Part shown: positions 25,743 through 34,151 of the stretch, piece after piece
Layout: each line of letters opens with the position of its first letter
How positions within the stretch are numbered: position 1 is the stretch's first letter
NCBI GenBank assembly: GCA_002840015.1
Contig: PGZE01000028.1
Span: 1-34,674 of the forward strand
Source: Gammaproteobacteria bacterium HGW-Gammaproteobacteria-2
GTDB lineage: Bacteria; Pseudomonadota; Gammaproteobacteria; Xanthomonadales; Xanthomonadaceae
Direction of reading: 5' to 3'
Length of the DNA stretch: 34,674 bases
Translations under genes and position numbers: made by a program
The notes under the pieces: model-generated
The model's database searches: none
Told to the model about the DNA's origin: nothing
What the model saw: only the letters and a program-made list of their open reading frames with translations

Positions 25743-26584
25743 GCCGCATCTCCATCACAAAAAAGAAACTCGGCAACCTGTTCGCCAAGGCCGTGGCGCA
25801 ACATCGCCTCGGAAAAATCGTGCCCGGCGCCGGGCAAGCGCAGAAACACGGCCCCACTGGCCAGGCCCAGCGCTGCCGCGCGCTCATGCAGCGCTTTCAC
25901 ATAACGTTGGCCACGACCGATGCGCGTGCGCCCTTGCTGGCGACGAATGTCAGTGCTCTGGTTGAGCGCCGCATCGCAGCGGTTATCGCGGCTACCGACG
26001 ATGACTTGAATCGGTAGACGCAAATATGCCGGCAGTTGCTCGGCAACGCTGGTATGCGCACCCTCGCCGATGCCGCGTGGGTACGGAACATCCGAATCAG
26101 GGAATGTGTACCAGCCAGCGGCACCTATCACCATACGGCGGAACTGCGCCGGCTTGCGCATTGCATAGCGATGCAGGAATTGCGCGCCGCCGGAAAACCC
26201 GAAACCGTACATCGCCGACAGATCGATTGCGTAACGCGCCTGCAGATCATCGAGCAGCGTATCCATGGCTGCTTCCGGCTGCGCCCAACGCTGATTCCTG
26301 AATCCAAGCGTCTGGTAACGCGGAAACAGCGCGCGTGAAAACAGCGGAGCAACCAGAATGGTCTGGTGCTTCTCGGCCAATGCTGCAAAGCGCAGCACAT
26401 GTTCGGCGGCATTGCGGGTGATGCCATGCACCAGCACGGTTGCACGCGCATCGCGGATGCCGGCATTGGGTATGTAGATAAACGCACCGAAACCAGGCAG
26501 TGCATCCAGCGCATGAAAAAACATGCGCCCGCATGGCATCGTACACGACCCAATCATGGCCGCAGCGGCTTGGCCAGCGCTCAT
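25739..26584 (-). CDS. Alpha/beta hydrolase fold protein
   Basis: A 281-residue cytoplasmic hydrolase. The fold's elements are present in order: strand and HG motif TVLVHGITRNAAEH near residues 48-62, nucleophile elbow YGFGFSGGAQFLHRYAM near 125-141 with Ser in GFSGG, acid VIVGSRDNRCD near 195-205, and catalytic His in LPGAGHDFSEAML near 250-260. It has no signal peptide. The nearest families by pattern are esterase/PHB-depolymerase-like hydrolases, but the substrate is unknown. It overlaps the ABC exporter stop by four bases and the porin start by four bases. This coupling suggests the hydrolase processes or releases the compound that the exporter handles; that is inference. Confidence 0.8.
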   Translation of the reverse strand: MSAGQAAAAMIGSCTMPCGRMFFHALDALPGFGAFIYIPNAGIRDARATVLVHGITRNAAEHVLRFAALAEKHQTILVAPLFSRALFPRYQTLGFRNQRWAQPEAAMDTLLDDLQARYAIDLSAMYGFGFSGGAQFLHRYAMRKPAQFRRMVIGAAGWYTFPDSDVPYPRGIGEGAHTSVAEQLPAYLRLPIQVIVGSRDNRCDAALNQSTDIRRQQGRTRIGRGQRYVKALHERAAALGLASGAVFLRLPGAGHDFSEAMLRHGLGEQVAEFLFCDGDAA

Positions 26585-28296
26585 TTATTTCGCTCCCCAT
26601 GATCGAAACGGGCCTGCGCCAACGACGACACACCGGCACTGTTCTTGCTGGTGGCCTGCACCGCTGTCAGTCGTCCGTCATCCATGTGCCACAACCAATC
26701 GACACGCATCGAAACGTCATCACGGTGGGTGGCGAGCATCACCGTGCCGGGAAAATCGGCAATCACGTGATCCAGAATTGCGCGGCTTTCGACGTCGAGG
26801 TTGGCGTCGGCTTCATCAAGAATCAGTATCTGTGGTTCGCCCAACAATGCCCGCGCCAGCATGATGCGATAGCGCTCGCCGGTGGAAAGATTGTTGCCTC
26901 CTTCACCGATGCGCGACCTCATACCCGCAGGCCACTGAGCCGCCATGCGATCCAGGCCACAGCGTTGGCAAACTACTGCGAACGCATCGGCGCTGACCGA
27001 TGATTTGCGAAACCGCACGTTGTGCTCAACCGAACCGCGATACAGCGGTAAATCCGGCGATACCCAGCCGATTGCGCGGCGCAACGAGTTCAGATTGACG
27101 GCTGAAATATCCTGTCCGTCGATCCGTACCGTGCCCGAATCCGGATCAAGCAGGCGTCCAACCAGACTGAGCAGCGTGGATTTACCGGCGCCATTGGCAC
27201 CCACAACTGCGACCCGCGAACCAGCGGGAACACGCGCGGAGACGTCGTACAGCGAACCGCGCACACTGACCGCATCAAAAACGATTTCGGCGCCCGCAAT
27301 CCGCAGCATCGGCGCGCCACGCGGCGAGCGAATGGCTGGGCCAAGTGCCAGCAAGGTACGCACTTTTTCGCGGGCAACCTGCGCTGAGCGCCAATACGCG
27401 TACGTTCTGCCGAGATTGCGAATCGGCGCAACCAGCAATGCGACCACGCTCATCGCTGCAATCACATCACCCGCGCTTGCGCCACCGCTGCGAACAATCC
27501 AGACGCCGAGCACCAGCGCACCCGCGCTGGCCCACGCAGCGGTCAGCAATGCGATTGCCTGCAGTGCGCCTGCTACGTTTGCTTGCGCAATGACTGCATC
27601 GCGCAGACGGCGTGCGCGACGCGCCAGGCGCTGCAACATCCGCCACCGACGGCCAAAGACCTGTATGCCGGCCATGCCGGCGAGCGTCTCGCCCACATGC
27701 CCTGCCAGCAAAGCACGCTGACGACGGACTTGACGCACCGCCGTTTCCATCGGCGGCCCAAGCACCACCGTCAACACGGCACCAAACACGACAGCCAGCA
27801 ATACCACCAGTGCCAGATACGGGCTGAGCACTGCGAGTAATACCAATGTCACGCTGATCATCAGCGCCGCGACGGTAAGCCGCGCAATACCAAGCGATAT
27901 CCATTGCCGGATCGCAGTGAGGTCGCTGACAAAACGCAGAAACAAGCCGCCGCGCCGGCGGCGGCCAAGCACACGCGGTGGCAAACGGGTGACGTGCTCC
28001 AACAATCGCCCACGCAGCGCCAGCGCGTAATCCTGGCCCAGACGCTCGGCATCAACACTCTCGCGCCAGCGCAAACCGGCAGAGACGACCGCCACCGCGA
28101 ACAGCATTGCGGCTGAAAGCGACAGCGGTATTGCGCCAACCAAGGCGTGCAATAAATGCTGGTCAACGATATTGCGCACCGCCAATGCAGCCGCAAACGC
28201 CATCGCCCCTTGTGCGACACCATTGGCAATCAGTTGCACAAGCAGCCAACGGCGCGTACCGACAAACAGCGCCGGCAAGCCGCGTTTAACGGCCAT
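26581..28296 (-). CDS. ABC exporter with fused membrane and ATPase domains
   Basis: A 571-residue half-transporter. The membrane domain (1-300) has about six helices, a highly basic loop VLGRRRRGGLFLRFVSDLTAIR, and no N-terminal C39 peptidase. The ATPase domain shows Walker A GANGAGKST (366-374), signature LSTGERYRIMLARALLG (470 onward), Walker B ILILDEADANLD with Glu495, and switch His524 (LATHRDD). The Q-loop position reads WVSPDLPLYRGSV where the usual glutamine is replaced. Such proteins dimerise to export lipids, peptides or small molecules across the inner membrane. It overlaps the P-loop gene by 11 bases and the hydrolase by four. The start ATG 28296 is in-family and lies inside the end of the upstream gene. 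Confidence 0.88.
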   Translation of the reverse strand: MAVKRGLPALFVGTRRWLLVQLIANGVAQGAMAFAAALAVRNIVDQHLLHALVGAIPLSLSAAMLFAVAVVSAGLRWRESVDAERLGQDYALALRGRLLEHVTRLPPRVLGRRRRGGLFLRFVSDLTAIRQWISLGIARLTVAALMISVTLVLLAVLSPYLALVVLLAVVFGAVLTVVLGPPMETAVRQVRRQRALLAGHVGETLAGMAGIQVFGRRWRMLQRLARRARRLRDAVIAQANVAGALQAIALLTAAWASAGALVLGVWIVRSGGASAGDVIAAMSVVALLVAPIRNLGRTYAYWRSAQVAREKVRTLLALGPAIRSPRGAPMLRIAGAEIVFDAVSVRGSLYDVSARVPAGSRVAVVGANGAGKSTLLSLVGRLLDPDSGTVRIDGQDISAVNLNSLRRAIGWVSPDLPLYRGSVEHNVRFRKSSVSADAFAVVCQRCGLDRMAAQWPAGMRSRIGEGGNNLSTGERYRIMLARALLGEPQILILDEADANLDVESRAILDHVIADFPGTVMLATHRDDVSMRVDWLWHMDDGRLTAVQATSKNSAGVSSLAQARFDHGERNK

Positions 28297-29422
28297 TGGC
28301 CAGTGCCTTGGTCAGTCGAGGATGCGCTGAAAACACCAGAGGCGTACAAAAATCCGGATTGCACAGCATGTCGATGGTTAACACAGCAACGCCGCTGGCC
28401 TGTTGCGCTTCGCTGGAGGCCAGTGGCGAAGCGCTTATCGCCCCACTGATGCCAAGCAGCGGCAGATCCATCGCGGTAACCATAGCAACGCCGGCCACCG
28501 CGCTCATGGCATCGGGTGCAGCGAAGATCACCGCATCAACCCACTGCCGGAACAGATCGGAATGCAGCAATTGGCTGGTCTCGCGTTGATACAAGCCATC
28601 GGCCACTTCCACGATCACCACATCCGCGCCCGAGTCGGTGGCGTGCGCCATCAGGCTGCGAAAGACCCGCCGTACCTCGGCAGGCGCGATGCCGCAGGTG
28701 GAAACCAGGCCGGCATCGGTGAAATCAAGCACCGGCGAGGCGCCAGCATCCGCCATGAACCACACATCGGCACCGGAACCGGTGCCGGTCACCTTGGTTG
28801 CGGCAACGCGCAGGCCGCCGGCAACCAGGCCGCGGATAAGATACGCGGCGGTGGTGGTCTTGCCGGCATTCATCGACGAACCGATGACCGCGATTACCTG
28901 CGGTCGGCGCGCCGGTTCGTCAGCGCGATGCGGCAGCGCTGCGTCACGAACATTGAGCACGTTGCCATTGCCGTCGGCCAGCAAGCCTAAGGGAGCAATG
29001 GCAGTTGCCCGTCGCATGGATGCGTGATGAGACACCACTCGCCCGGCCAAACCACCACTGGCAGCAAGTGCGCATGGCCCCAGATCATCCGGCACTTCTA
29101 CCGTATATTGATCGGGAGCATAACGCGCGCCAAAGCAAACGATGATTTCATCGCCAACGAACAAGCGCGAGCGGCGACCATCCGCGAGTTCGATCCGTGG
29201 GTGCTGACCAAGTTTTGCTACACGCGCCAGCACCAGGTCACCGGCAGATGGCAGCACTTCACCTGCAACCAAACCCTTGCATTTGAACAAATCAACGCGT
29301 CGCGTATTAAACGCTGCCTTGGCGCGGGCAATGCGTTGACGGGATACACGCTCGGACAATGCATGTTGTTCCGCAGCACACGGCACGACTGCATGTATTT
29401 CCATCTCGTGCATTTTTGTCAT
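28286..29422 (-). CDS. SIMIBI-type P-loop NTP-binding protein (DUF1611/DgcN-like by pattern), unknown function
   Basis: A 378-residue cytoplasmic protein. An N-terminal region (about 55-165) is rich in beta strands (GDLVLARVAKLGQHPRIEL, RLFVGDEIIVCFGARYAPD). A nucleotide-binding domain follows: Walker A VIAVIGSSMNAGKTTTAAYL with Lys188, then TKVTGTGSGADVWFMADAGA, and a Walker-B-like VVIVEVADGLYQRETSQLL. This resembles SIMIBI NTPases such as BioD/MobB and the DUF1611 group, some of which are ligases or acetyltransferases acting on small substrates. I cannot assign a reaction. ATG 29422 has AAGGA at good spacing; the open frame to 29473 overlaps the end of the possible small peptide gene. It leads the coupled set P-loop, ABC exporter, hydrolase, porin. 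Confidence 0.75.
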   Translation of the reverse strand: MTKMHEMEIHAVVPCAAEQHALSERVSRQRIARAKAAFNTRRVDLFKCKGLVAGEVLPSAGDLVLARVAKLGQHPRIELADGRRSRLFVGDEIIVCFGARYAPDQYTVEVPDDLGPCALAASGGLAGRVVSHHASMRRATAIAPLGLLADGNGNVLNVRDAALPHRADEPARRPQVIAVIGSSMNAGKTTTAAYLIRGLVAGGLRVAATKVTGTGSGADVWFMADAGASPVLDFTDAGLVSTCGIAPAEVRRVFRSLMAHATDSGADVVIVEVADGLYQRETSQLLHSDLFRQWVDAVIFAAPDAMSAVAGVAMVTAMDLPLLGISGAISASPLASSEAQQASGVAVLTIDMLCNPDFCTPLVFSAHPRLTKALANGR

Positions 29423-29438
29423 GGTTGATCCTTGGGGT

Positions 29439-29579
29439 TCAAAACAGTTTTTCAGGTAAGCCACCACGGCCACTGCACATCGCAGCCTGCAGTGGCGTTA
29501 CCCAGGCTTTCATGAGTTTGCGCAGTTGAGGTTGCGAGGCGATTACCGCATTCGCGACATACGCATTCATCACTCCCAT
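29439..29579 (-). CDS. Possible 46-residue peptide upstream of the P-loop gene
   Basis: From ATG 29579 the frame reads MGVMNAYVANAVIASQPQLR, then KLMKAWVTPLQAAM and CSGRGGLPEKLF, ending at TGA 29439, only 16 bases before the P-loop gene start. A second ATG at 29570 follows GGGAG at very short spacing. The sequence forms a plausible amphipathic helix followed by a short Cys/Gly/Arg tail, the kind of layout seen in leader-core peptide precursors, but no known precursor family is recognised. Against it, the ribosome site is weak, the frame is open upstream for about 30 more codons, and a competing 44-codon ATG frame starts at 29586 in another register. Reality is uncertain. Confidence 0.35.
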   Translation of the reverse strand: MGVMNAYVANAVIASQPQLRKLMKAWVTPLQAAMCSGRGGLPEKLF

Positions 29580-29698
29580 CAGCCATTCACCAACTACACA
29601 ACAACCCGCCAACCCGGGTTTGTCTGTCGGGGTCAGCAGATCAAAAAACCGTTTTCTTGCGACAAGCCGATTTCATTCTGGGCAATTGCCCGTCACGT

Positions 29699-29795
29699 AA
29701 AAAAAGTGCCTGTGCATCGGGAGCAGGGAATTGCCCTGATAACGGGGGGTCACGGGGCACCTAGGCGCGGGGAAACGCCTCGATGCACAGGCATG
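29699..29795 (-). ncRNA. Candidate structured RNA or leader attenuator ending in a U-tract
   Basis: On the minus strand a 13-bp arm (TGCCTGTGCATCG at 29781-29793) pairs perfectly with CGATGCACAGGCA (29707-29719), and CTTTTTTT follows directly, so the 3' arm resembles an intrinsic terminator. The 61-base interior is itself folded: AGGCG/CGCCT with an eight-base loop (29763-29780) stacks directly on the outer stem, and CAGGG/CCCTG with a five-base loop lies at 29724-29738. The C-rich middle is unpaired. It lies about 280 bases upstream of the P-loop gene. It does not match the cobalamin, TPP, FMN, fluoride, Moco, glycine or c-di-GMP riboswitch consensus that I know. A palindrome GGGCAATTGCCC follows at 29680-29691. 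It could be a small RNA or an operon leader; the strand is chosen from the U-tract. Confidence 0.5.
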
Positions 29796-29931
29796 GCCCA
29801 GACTAAGGCCTCAACCTTGGTTCAACCTTAAGGCTGCTGGCCGAGGTGGCGGATGGTGAATCGGCGCAGCCGAATGCCAGCCCGGCGACGCGCCAAACTC
29901 AGCGTCCGTGCGGGTTGCCCTGCGTCAATGG

Positions 29932-29937
29932 CATAAT
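29932..29937 (+). promoter_or_regulatory. Possible -10 element for ettA
   Basis: CATAAT lies about 80 bases before the ettA start in an otherwise GC-rich stretch. No good -35 is found at normal spacing, so this is a weak suggestion only. The rest of 29800-30015 shows no gene. Confidence 0.2.
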
Positions 29938-30015
29938 GGGCGTTTACCTTCGCGCCGATTCGGCGGGCCTGCTCTGGGCCCGTGCCGGCGCGAGCGCACT
30001 GCCCCGGAGTTCACC

Positions 30016-31641
<1,626 letters not shown>

Positions 31642-31650
31642 TTTGAAGCC

Positions 31651-31692
31651 GGGACTCGGGACTCGGGACTCGGGACTCGGGACTCGGGACTC
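31651..31692. repeat. (GGGACTC)6 heptanucleotide array
   Basis: Six perfect copies of GGGACTC stand in tandem nine bases after the ettA stop codon, followed by a partial GG. A seven-base unit would change reading frame with copy number if transcribed into coding sequence, but here it is intergenic. The same heptad, degenerate, lies after pntAA at 4798-4815. Confidence 0.9.
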
Positions 31693-31700
31693 GGCAGGAA

Positions 31701-31734
31701 CGTAGGATGGGTAGAGCGCAGCGAAACCCATCAT
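31701..31734. repeat. Single REP arm identical to the one at 4926-4959
   Basis: Thirty-four bases beginning CGTAGGATGGGTAGAGCGCA are identical to 4926-4959, about 27 kb away. Here the opposite arm is missing, so it is a lone half-unit. It follows the heptad array by eight bases, repeating the heptad-then-REP order seen after pntAA. Confidence 0.88.
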
Positions 31735-31825
31735 GGTGAGAGCACTGCGCGAAGCATGTAACCCGAGACCGCGTGACAGCAACAAAACGGCAATGCGGCA
31801 ATCCTGCGACGGGAGCAACATCGCA

Positions 31826-32644
31826 ATGACATTCATCCAATCACTGCGCCAACGCTGGCTCGAAGCCAACACCCTGCTCTGTGTCGGGCTCGACCCGGAA
31901 CCGGAGCGCCTGCCGGCGGTGCTGGATGATGACGCCGATGCGGTATTCAGCTTCTGCCGCGCCATCGTCGATGCCACCGCGCCCTACGTGTGCGCATTCA
32001 AGCCGCAGATCGCGCATTTCGCGGCGCTCGGCGCCGAGGATGCGCTGCAACGGTTGATCGCACATATCCATCACGCGCATCCCGGCATCCCGGTGATACT
32101 CGATGCCAAGCGTGGCGATATCGGCAGCACTGCGCAGCATTACGCCAGCGAGGCGTTTGATCGCTACCGCGCCGATGCAGTGACGGTGAACCCGTATCTG
32201 GGTCGCGATTCGGTGCAACCGTTCTTGAATCGCGCCGACAAGGGCGTGGTGGTGCTGTGCCGCACCTCCAACCCCGGCTCGGGTGAGTTTCAGGATTTGC
32301 TGATCGACGGCAAACCGCTGTACCAGCACGTGGCGCAGCGGGTGGCGCATGAGTGGAACGGCAACGGCAATTGCCTGCTGGTGATCGGAGCCACCTGGCC
32401 CAACGAGCTGGCGCAGGTGCGCTCACTGGTCGGCGACCTGCCGTTTCTGGTGCCCGGCATTGGCGCCCAGGGCGGCGATGTGGCGGCGGTGCTGCGCAAC
32501 GGTGCCGACAGTCAGGGCAGTGGCCTGGTCATCAGTTCATCACGCGCCATTTTGTACGCCGGCAACGATGCCGACTACGCGCAAGCGGCCGCTGCGGCGG
32601 CACGGCAACAGCGCGATGCAATCAACGCGCAGCGACCGCGTTAA
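31826..32644 (+). CDS. pyrF: Orotidine 5'-phosphate decarboxylase (type 2)
   Basis: A 272-residue enzyme that decarboxylates OMP to UMP, the last step of de novo UMP synthesis. The catalytic tetrad region is [12 protein letters not shown] with Asp93, Lys95 and Asp98. Other type 2 features are [62 protein letters not shown] and [14 protein letters not shown] 31826 is chosen (GGGAG ten bases upstream, family-like start [11 protein letters not shown]); the frame is open to 31733 through REP-adjacent sequence. Its stop TAA shares the palindrome TTAA (32641-32644) with the stop of the convergent LOG-family gene, so the two genes end on the same four bases. Confidence 0.94.
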   Translation: MTFIQSLRQRWLEANTLLCVGLDPEPERLPAVLDDDADAVFSFCRAIVDATAPYVCAFKPQIAHFAALGAEDALQRLIAHIHHAHPGIPVILDAKRGDIGSTAQHYASEAFDRYRADAVTVNPYLGRDSVQPFLNRADKGVVVLCRTSNPGSGEFQDLLIDGKPLYQHVAQRVAHEWNGNGNCLLVIGATWPNELAQVRSLVGDLPFLVPGIGAQGGDVAAVLRNGADSQGSGLVISSSRAILYAGNDADYAQAAAAAARQQRDAINAQRPR

Positions 32645-33225
32645 ATCCGTACGGCTGCAATCTCGCGCGCATTCTCGCCCCACACCGGCGCCTGCGCGAT
32701 CACGCTCGGCACTTGCTCTGGCGTCTGCGCCAGGCTCCACATCGCGGCATGTTCGGTATTCATGAACTGCTGGCCGATCACCTGCATCTGCATGAAATCG
32801 AGCAAGGGCTGCCAGTAGCCCAAGGTGTTGAGCAACACGATCGGCTTGAAATACAGGCCCAGTCGCTTGAGCGTGATCGCCTCGAACAATTCTTCCAGGG
32901 TGCCGCAACCACCGGGCAACGCCACCACCGCATCGGAGCCGGTGAGCAGGCGATGCTTGCGCTCGCGCATGTCCTCGACCAATTCCAGCCGGGTCAGGCC
33001 GGTATGGCCCCATTCCAGATCGGCCATGAACCGCGGCAGGATGCCGATCACTTCGCCGCCCGCTTGCAGTGCGCCATTGGCAACCGCGCCCATCGACCCG
33101 CGCGAACCCCCGCCGTAAACCACGCTGGCACCTTGCTGCGCCAGAATGCGCCCGAGCGCGTAGGCATCGGCGTGGAACTCCGGTGCACAATGATCACTGG
33201 ATGCAGCATAGACACATACTCGCAT
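32641..33225 (-). CDS. LOG family protein (TIGR00730; nucleoside 5'-monophosphate phosphoribohydrolase-like)
   Basis: A 194-residue Rossmann-like protein. It has [13 protein letters not shown] at the start, the nucleotide-binding [16 protein letters not shown] (38-53), [23 protein letters not shown] leading into the catalytic PGGCGTLEE signature (104-112), and [22 protein letters not shown]. Plant and bacterial LOG proteins release free cytokinin base from its 5'-monophosphate riboside; many bacterial members act on AMP-like nucleotides or have unknown roles. ATG 33225 has GGAG upstream. The same frame stays open back to 34113 across the REP region and antisense to eda, but that part is not protein-like. 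Convergent with pyrF. Confidence 0.92.
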   Translation of the reverse strand: MRVCVYAASSDHCAPEFHADAYALGRILAQQGASVVYGGGSRGSMGAVANGALQAGGEVIGILPRFMADLEWGHTGLTRLELVEDMRERKHRLLTGSDAVVALPGGCGTLEELFEAITLKRLGLYFKPIVLLNTLGYWQPLLDFMQMQVIGQQFMNTEHAAMWSLAQTPEQVPSVIAQAPVWGENAREIAAVRI

Positions 33226-33291
33226 GGGCGGCTCCGGCTTTGAGTTGACGCAGTTTAACGCCGCACGCTGCGACCAGCGAGCCGTGGCCTG

Positions 33292-33355
33292 TCGCCCACA
33301 GGGTGGGCTCCTACAAACGACACCCCCCTTTGGGAGCGCGCCTTGCGCGCGAAGC
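33292..33355. repeat. Two REP palindromes in the LOG-eda gap
   Basis: TCGCCCACAGGGTGGGCTCC (33292 onward, to the TACA at 33315) is one unit. TGGGAGCGCGCCTTGCGCGC (33331-33350, continuing GAAGC) is another. The first is the inverse of the unit at 34115-34151; the second matches the unit at 15231-15260. Both lie downstream of eda and upstream of the LOG gene. Confidence 0.8.
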
Positions 33356-33395
33356 CCTTCGCGAGCTTGGGCGTCGGCAACAACGCCGCCGTGTA

Positions 33396-34043
33396 TCAGC
33401 CGCGAAGCCGATCGATCAGCGCGCGCGCCTTGGCCGCGCTGGCGGTAACGGCGGCGAAATCGCCGGCCTTGATCCATTCGCTGGCCACCATCCACGAACC
33501 ACCGACGCACAATACATTGGGCTGTGCCAGGTACTGCGCTGCATCGTTCTCGCCGATGCCACCGGTCGGACACAGCCGCAGATTCGGGAACGGCCCGGCC
33601 AATGCCTTGATCCGGGTGATGCCGCCCAGCGCTGCGGCCGGAAACAGTTTTACGCACTCGAAACCGTGTTCGAGCAGCGCCATGATTTCGCTCGGTGTCG
33701 CCGCACCGGGAATGCTGGGCAGCGTACTGGCCAGCAGCGCCTCGGCCAGCGCCGGGGTGGTGCCCGGGCTGACCAGGAAATCGGCACCGGCCGCTTCCGC
33801 CGCGCGCACCTGGCCGGCATTGCACACGGTGCCGACACCGACCAGCAACTGCGGCGTCGCCTGCTTGATCGCGCGTACCGCGTCGAGCGCCGCCGCCGAG
33901 CGCAGCGTCACTTCGATCGCAGTCAATCCACCGGCCAGCAGCGCGCGGGCAATGGCCACACCTTGCTCGGCGCTGGCTACGGTCACCACCGGCATGATGC
34001 CGGAGCGGGTCAGGATGTCGCGGGCTTGGTTGTTGCGAGACAT
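33396..34043 (-). CDS. eda: 2-dehydro-3-deoxy-6-phosphogluconate (KDPG) aldolase
   Basis: A 215-residue class I aldolase that splits KDPG into pyruvate and glyceraldehyde 3-phosphate, completing the Entner-Doudoroff pathway. The catalytic Glu44 lies in LTAIEVTLRS, and the Schiff-base Lys132 in GFECVKLFPAAA. GVGTVCNAGQV, FLVSPGTTP and LCPTGGIGENDAAQYLA complete the pattern. ATG 34043 (MSRNNQARDILTRS) has GGAG nine bases upstream; an open extension to 34127 runs into REP sequence. It follows edd, the enzyme for the preceding step, on the same strand with about 105 bases and a REP pair between, so co-transcription is likely. Confidence 0.95.
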   Translation of the reverse strand: MSRNNQARDILTRSGIMPVVTVASAEQGVAIARALLAGGLTAIEVTLRSAAALDAVRAIKQATPQLLVGVGTVCNAGQVRAAEAAGADFLVSPGTTPALAEALLASTLPSIPGAATPSEIMALLEHGFECVKLFPAAALGGITRIKALAGPFPNLRLCPTGGIGENDAAQYLAQPNVLCVGGSWMVASEWIKAGDFAAVTASAAKARALIDRLRG

Positions 34044-34065
34044 TGGATTCTCCAGGATGAGTCGA

Positions 34066-34151
34066 GATCGCCCACAGGGTGGGCGTGGGCCTACAAAAAA
34101 CGGTTGTGCGCACCTGTAGGAGCCCACCCTGTGGGCGAGCGATCGGGGCTA
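34066..34151. repeat. Inverted REP pair between edd and eda
   Basis: GATCGCCCACAGGGTGGGC (34066-34084) and GCCCACCCTGTGGGC (34122-34136), followed by GAGCGATC, face each other about 40 bases apart. They form a strong potential hairpin between the two Entner-Doudoroff genes. REP pairs in such positions often slow 3' exonucleases and can set different mRNA levels for the two genes; that role is inferred. Confidence 0.85.

Noticed and set aside
29445..29586. A 44-codon Cys-containing ATG frame overlapping the possible 46-residue peptide
   Set aside because: It has no ribosome site and a less protein-like composition than the competing frame; left out of the features.
29699..29850. Resemblance to cobalamin riboswitch (AGGTGCC) or 6S RNA (TTGAACCAAGG)
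   Set aside because: The other required cobalamin elements (CCGCAACUGU box, GCCACUG) are absent, and the 6S-like string lies outside a long, bubble-containing hairpin of 6S length. Kept only as an unassigned structured RNA.
31651..31692. CRISPR-like repeats
   Set aside because: Seven-base units in direct contact without spacers are a simple tandem repeat, not a CRISPR array.
32641..34113. A 490-codon frame that would fuse the LOG protein to about 295 upstream residues
   Set aside because: The upstream part overlaps eda in another frame and passes through REP sequence. The LOG protein starts at ATG 33225 with a ribosome site.
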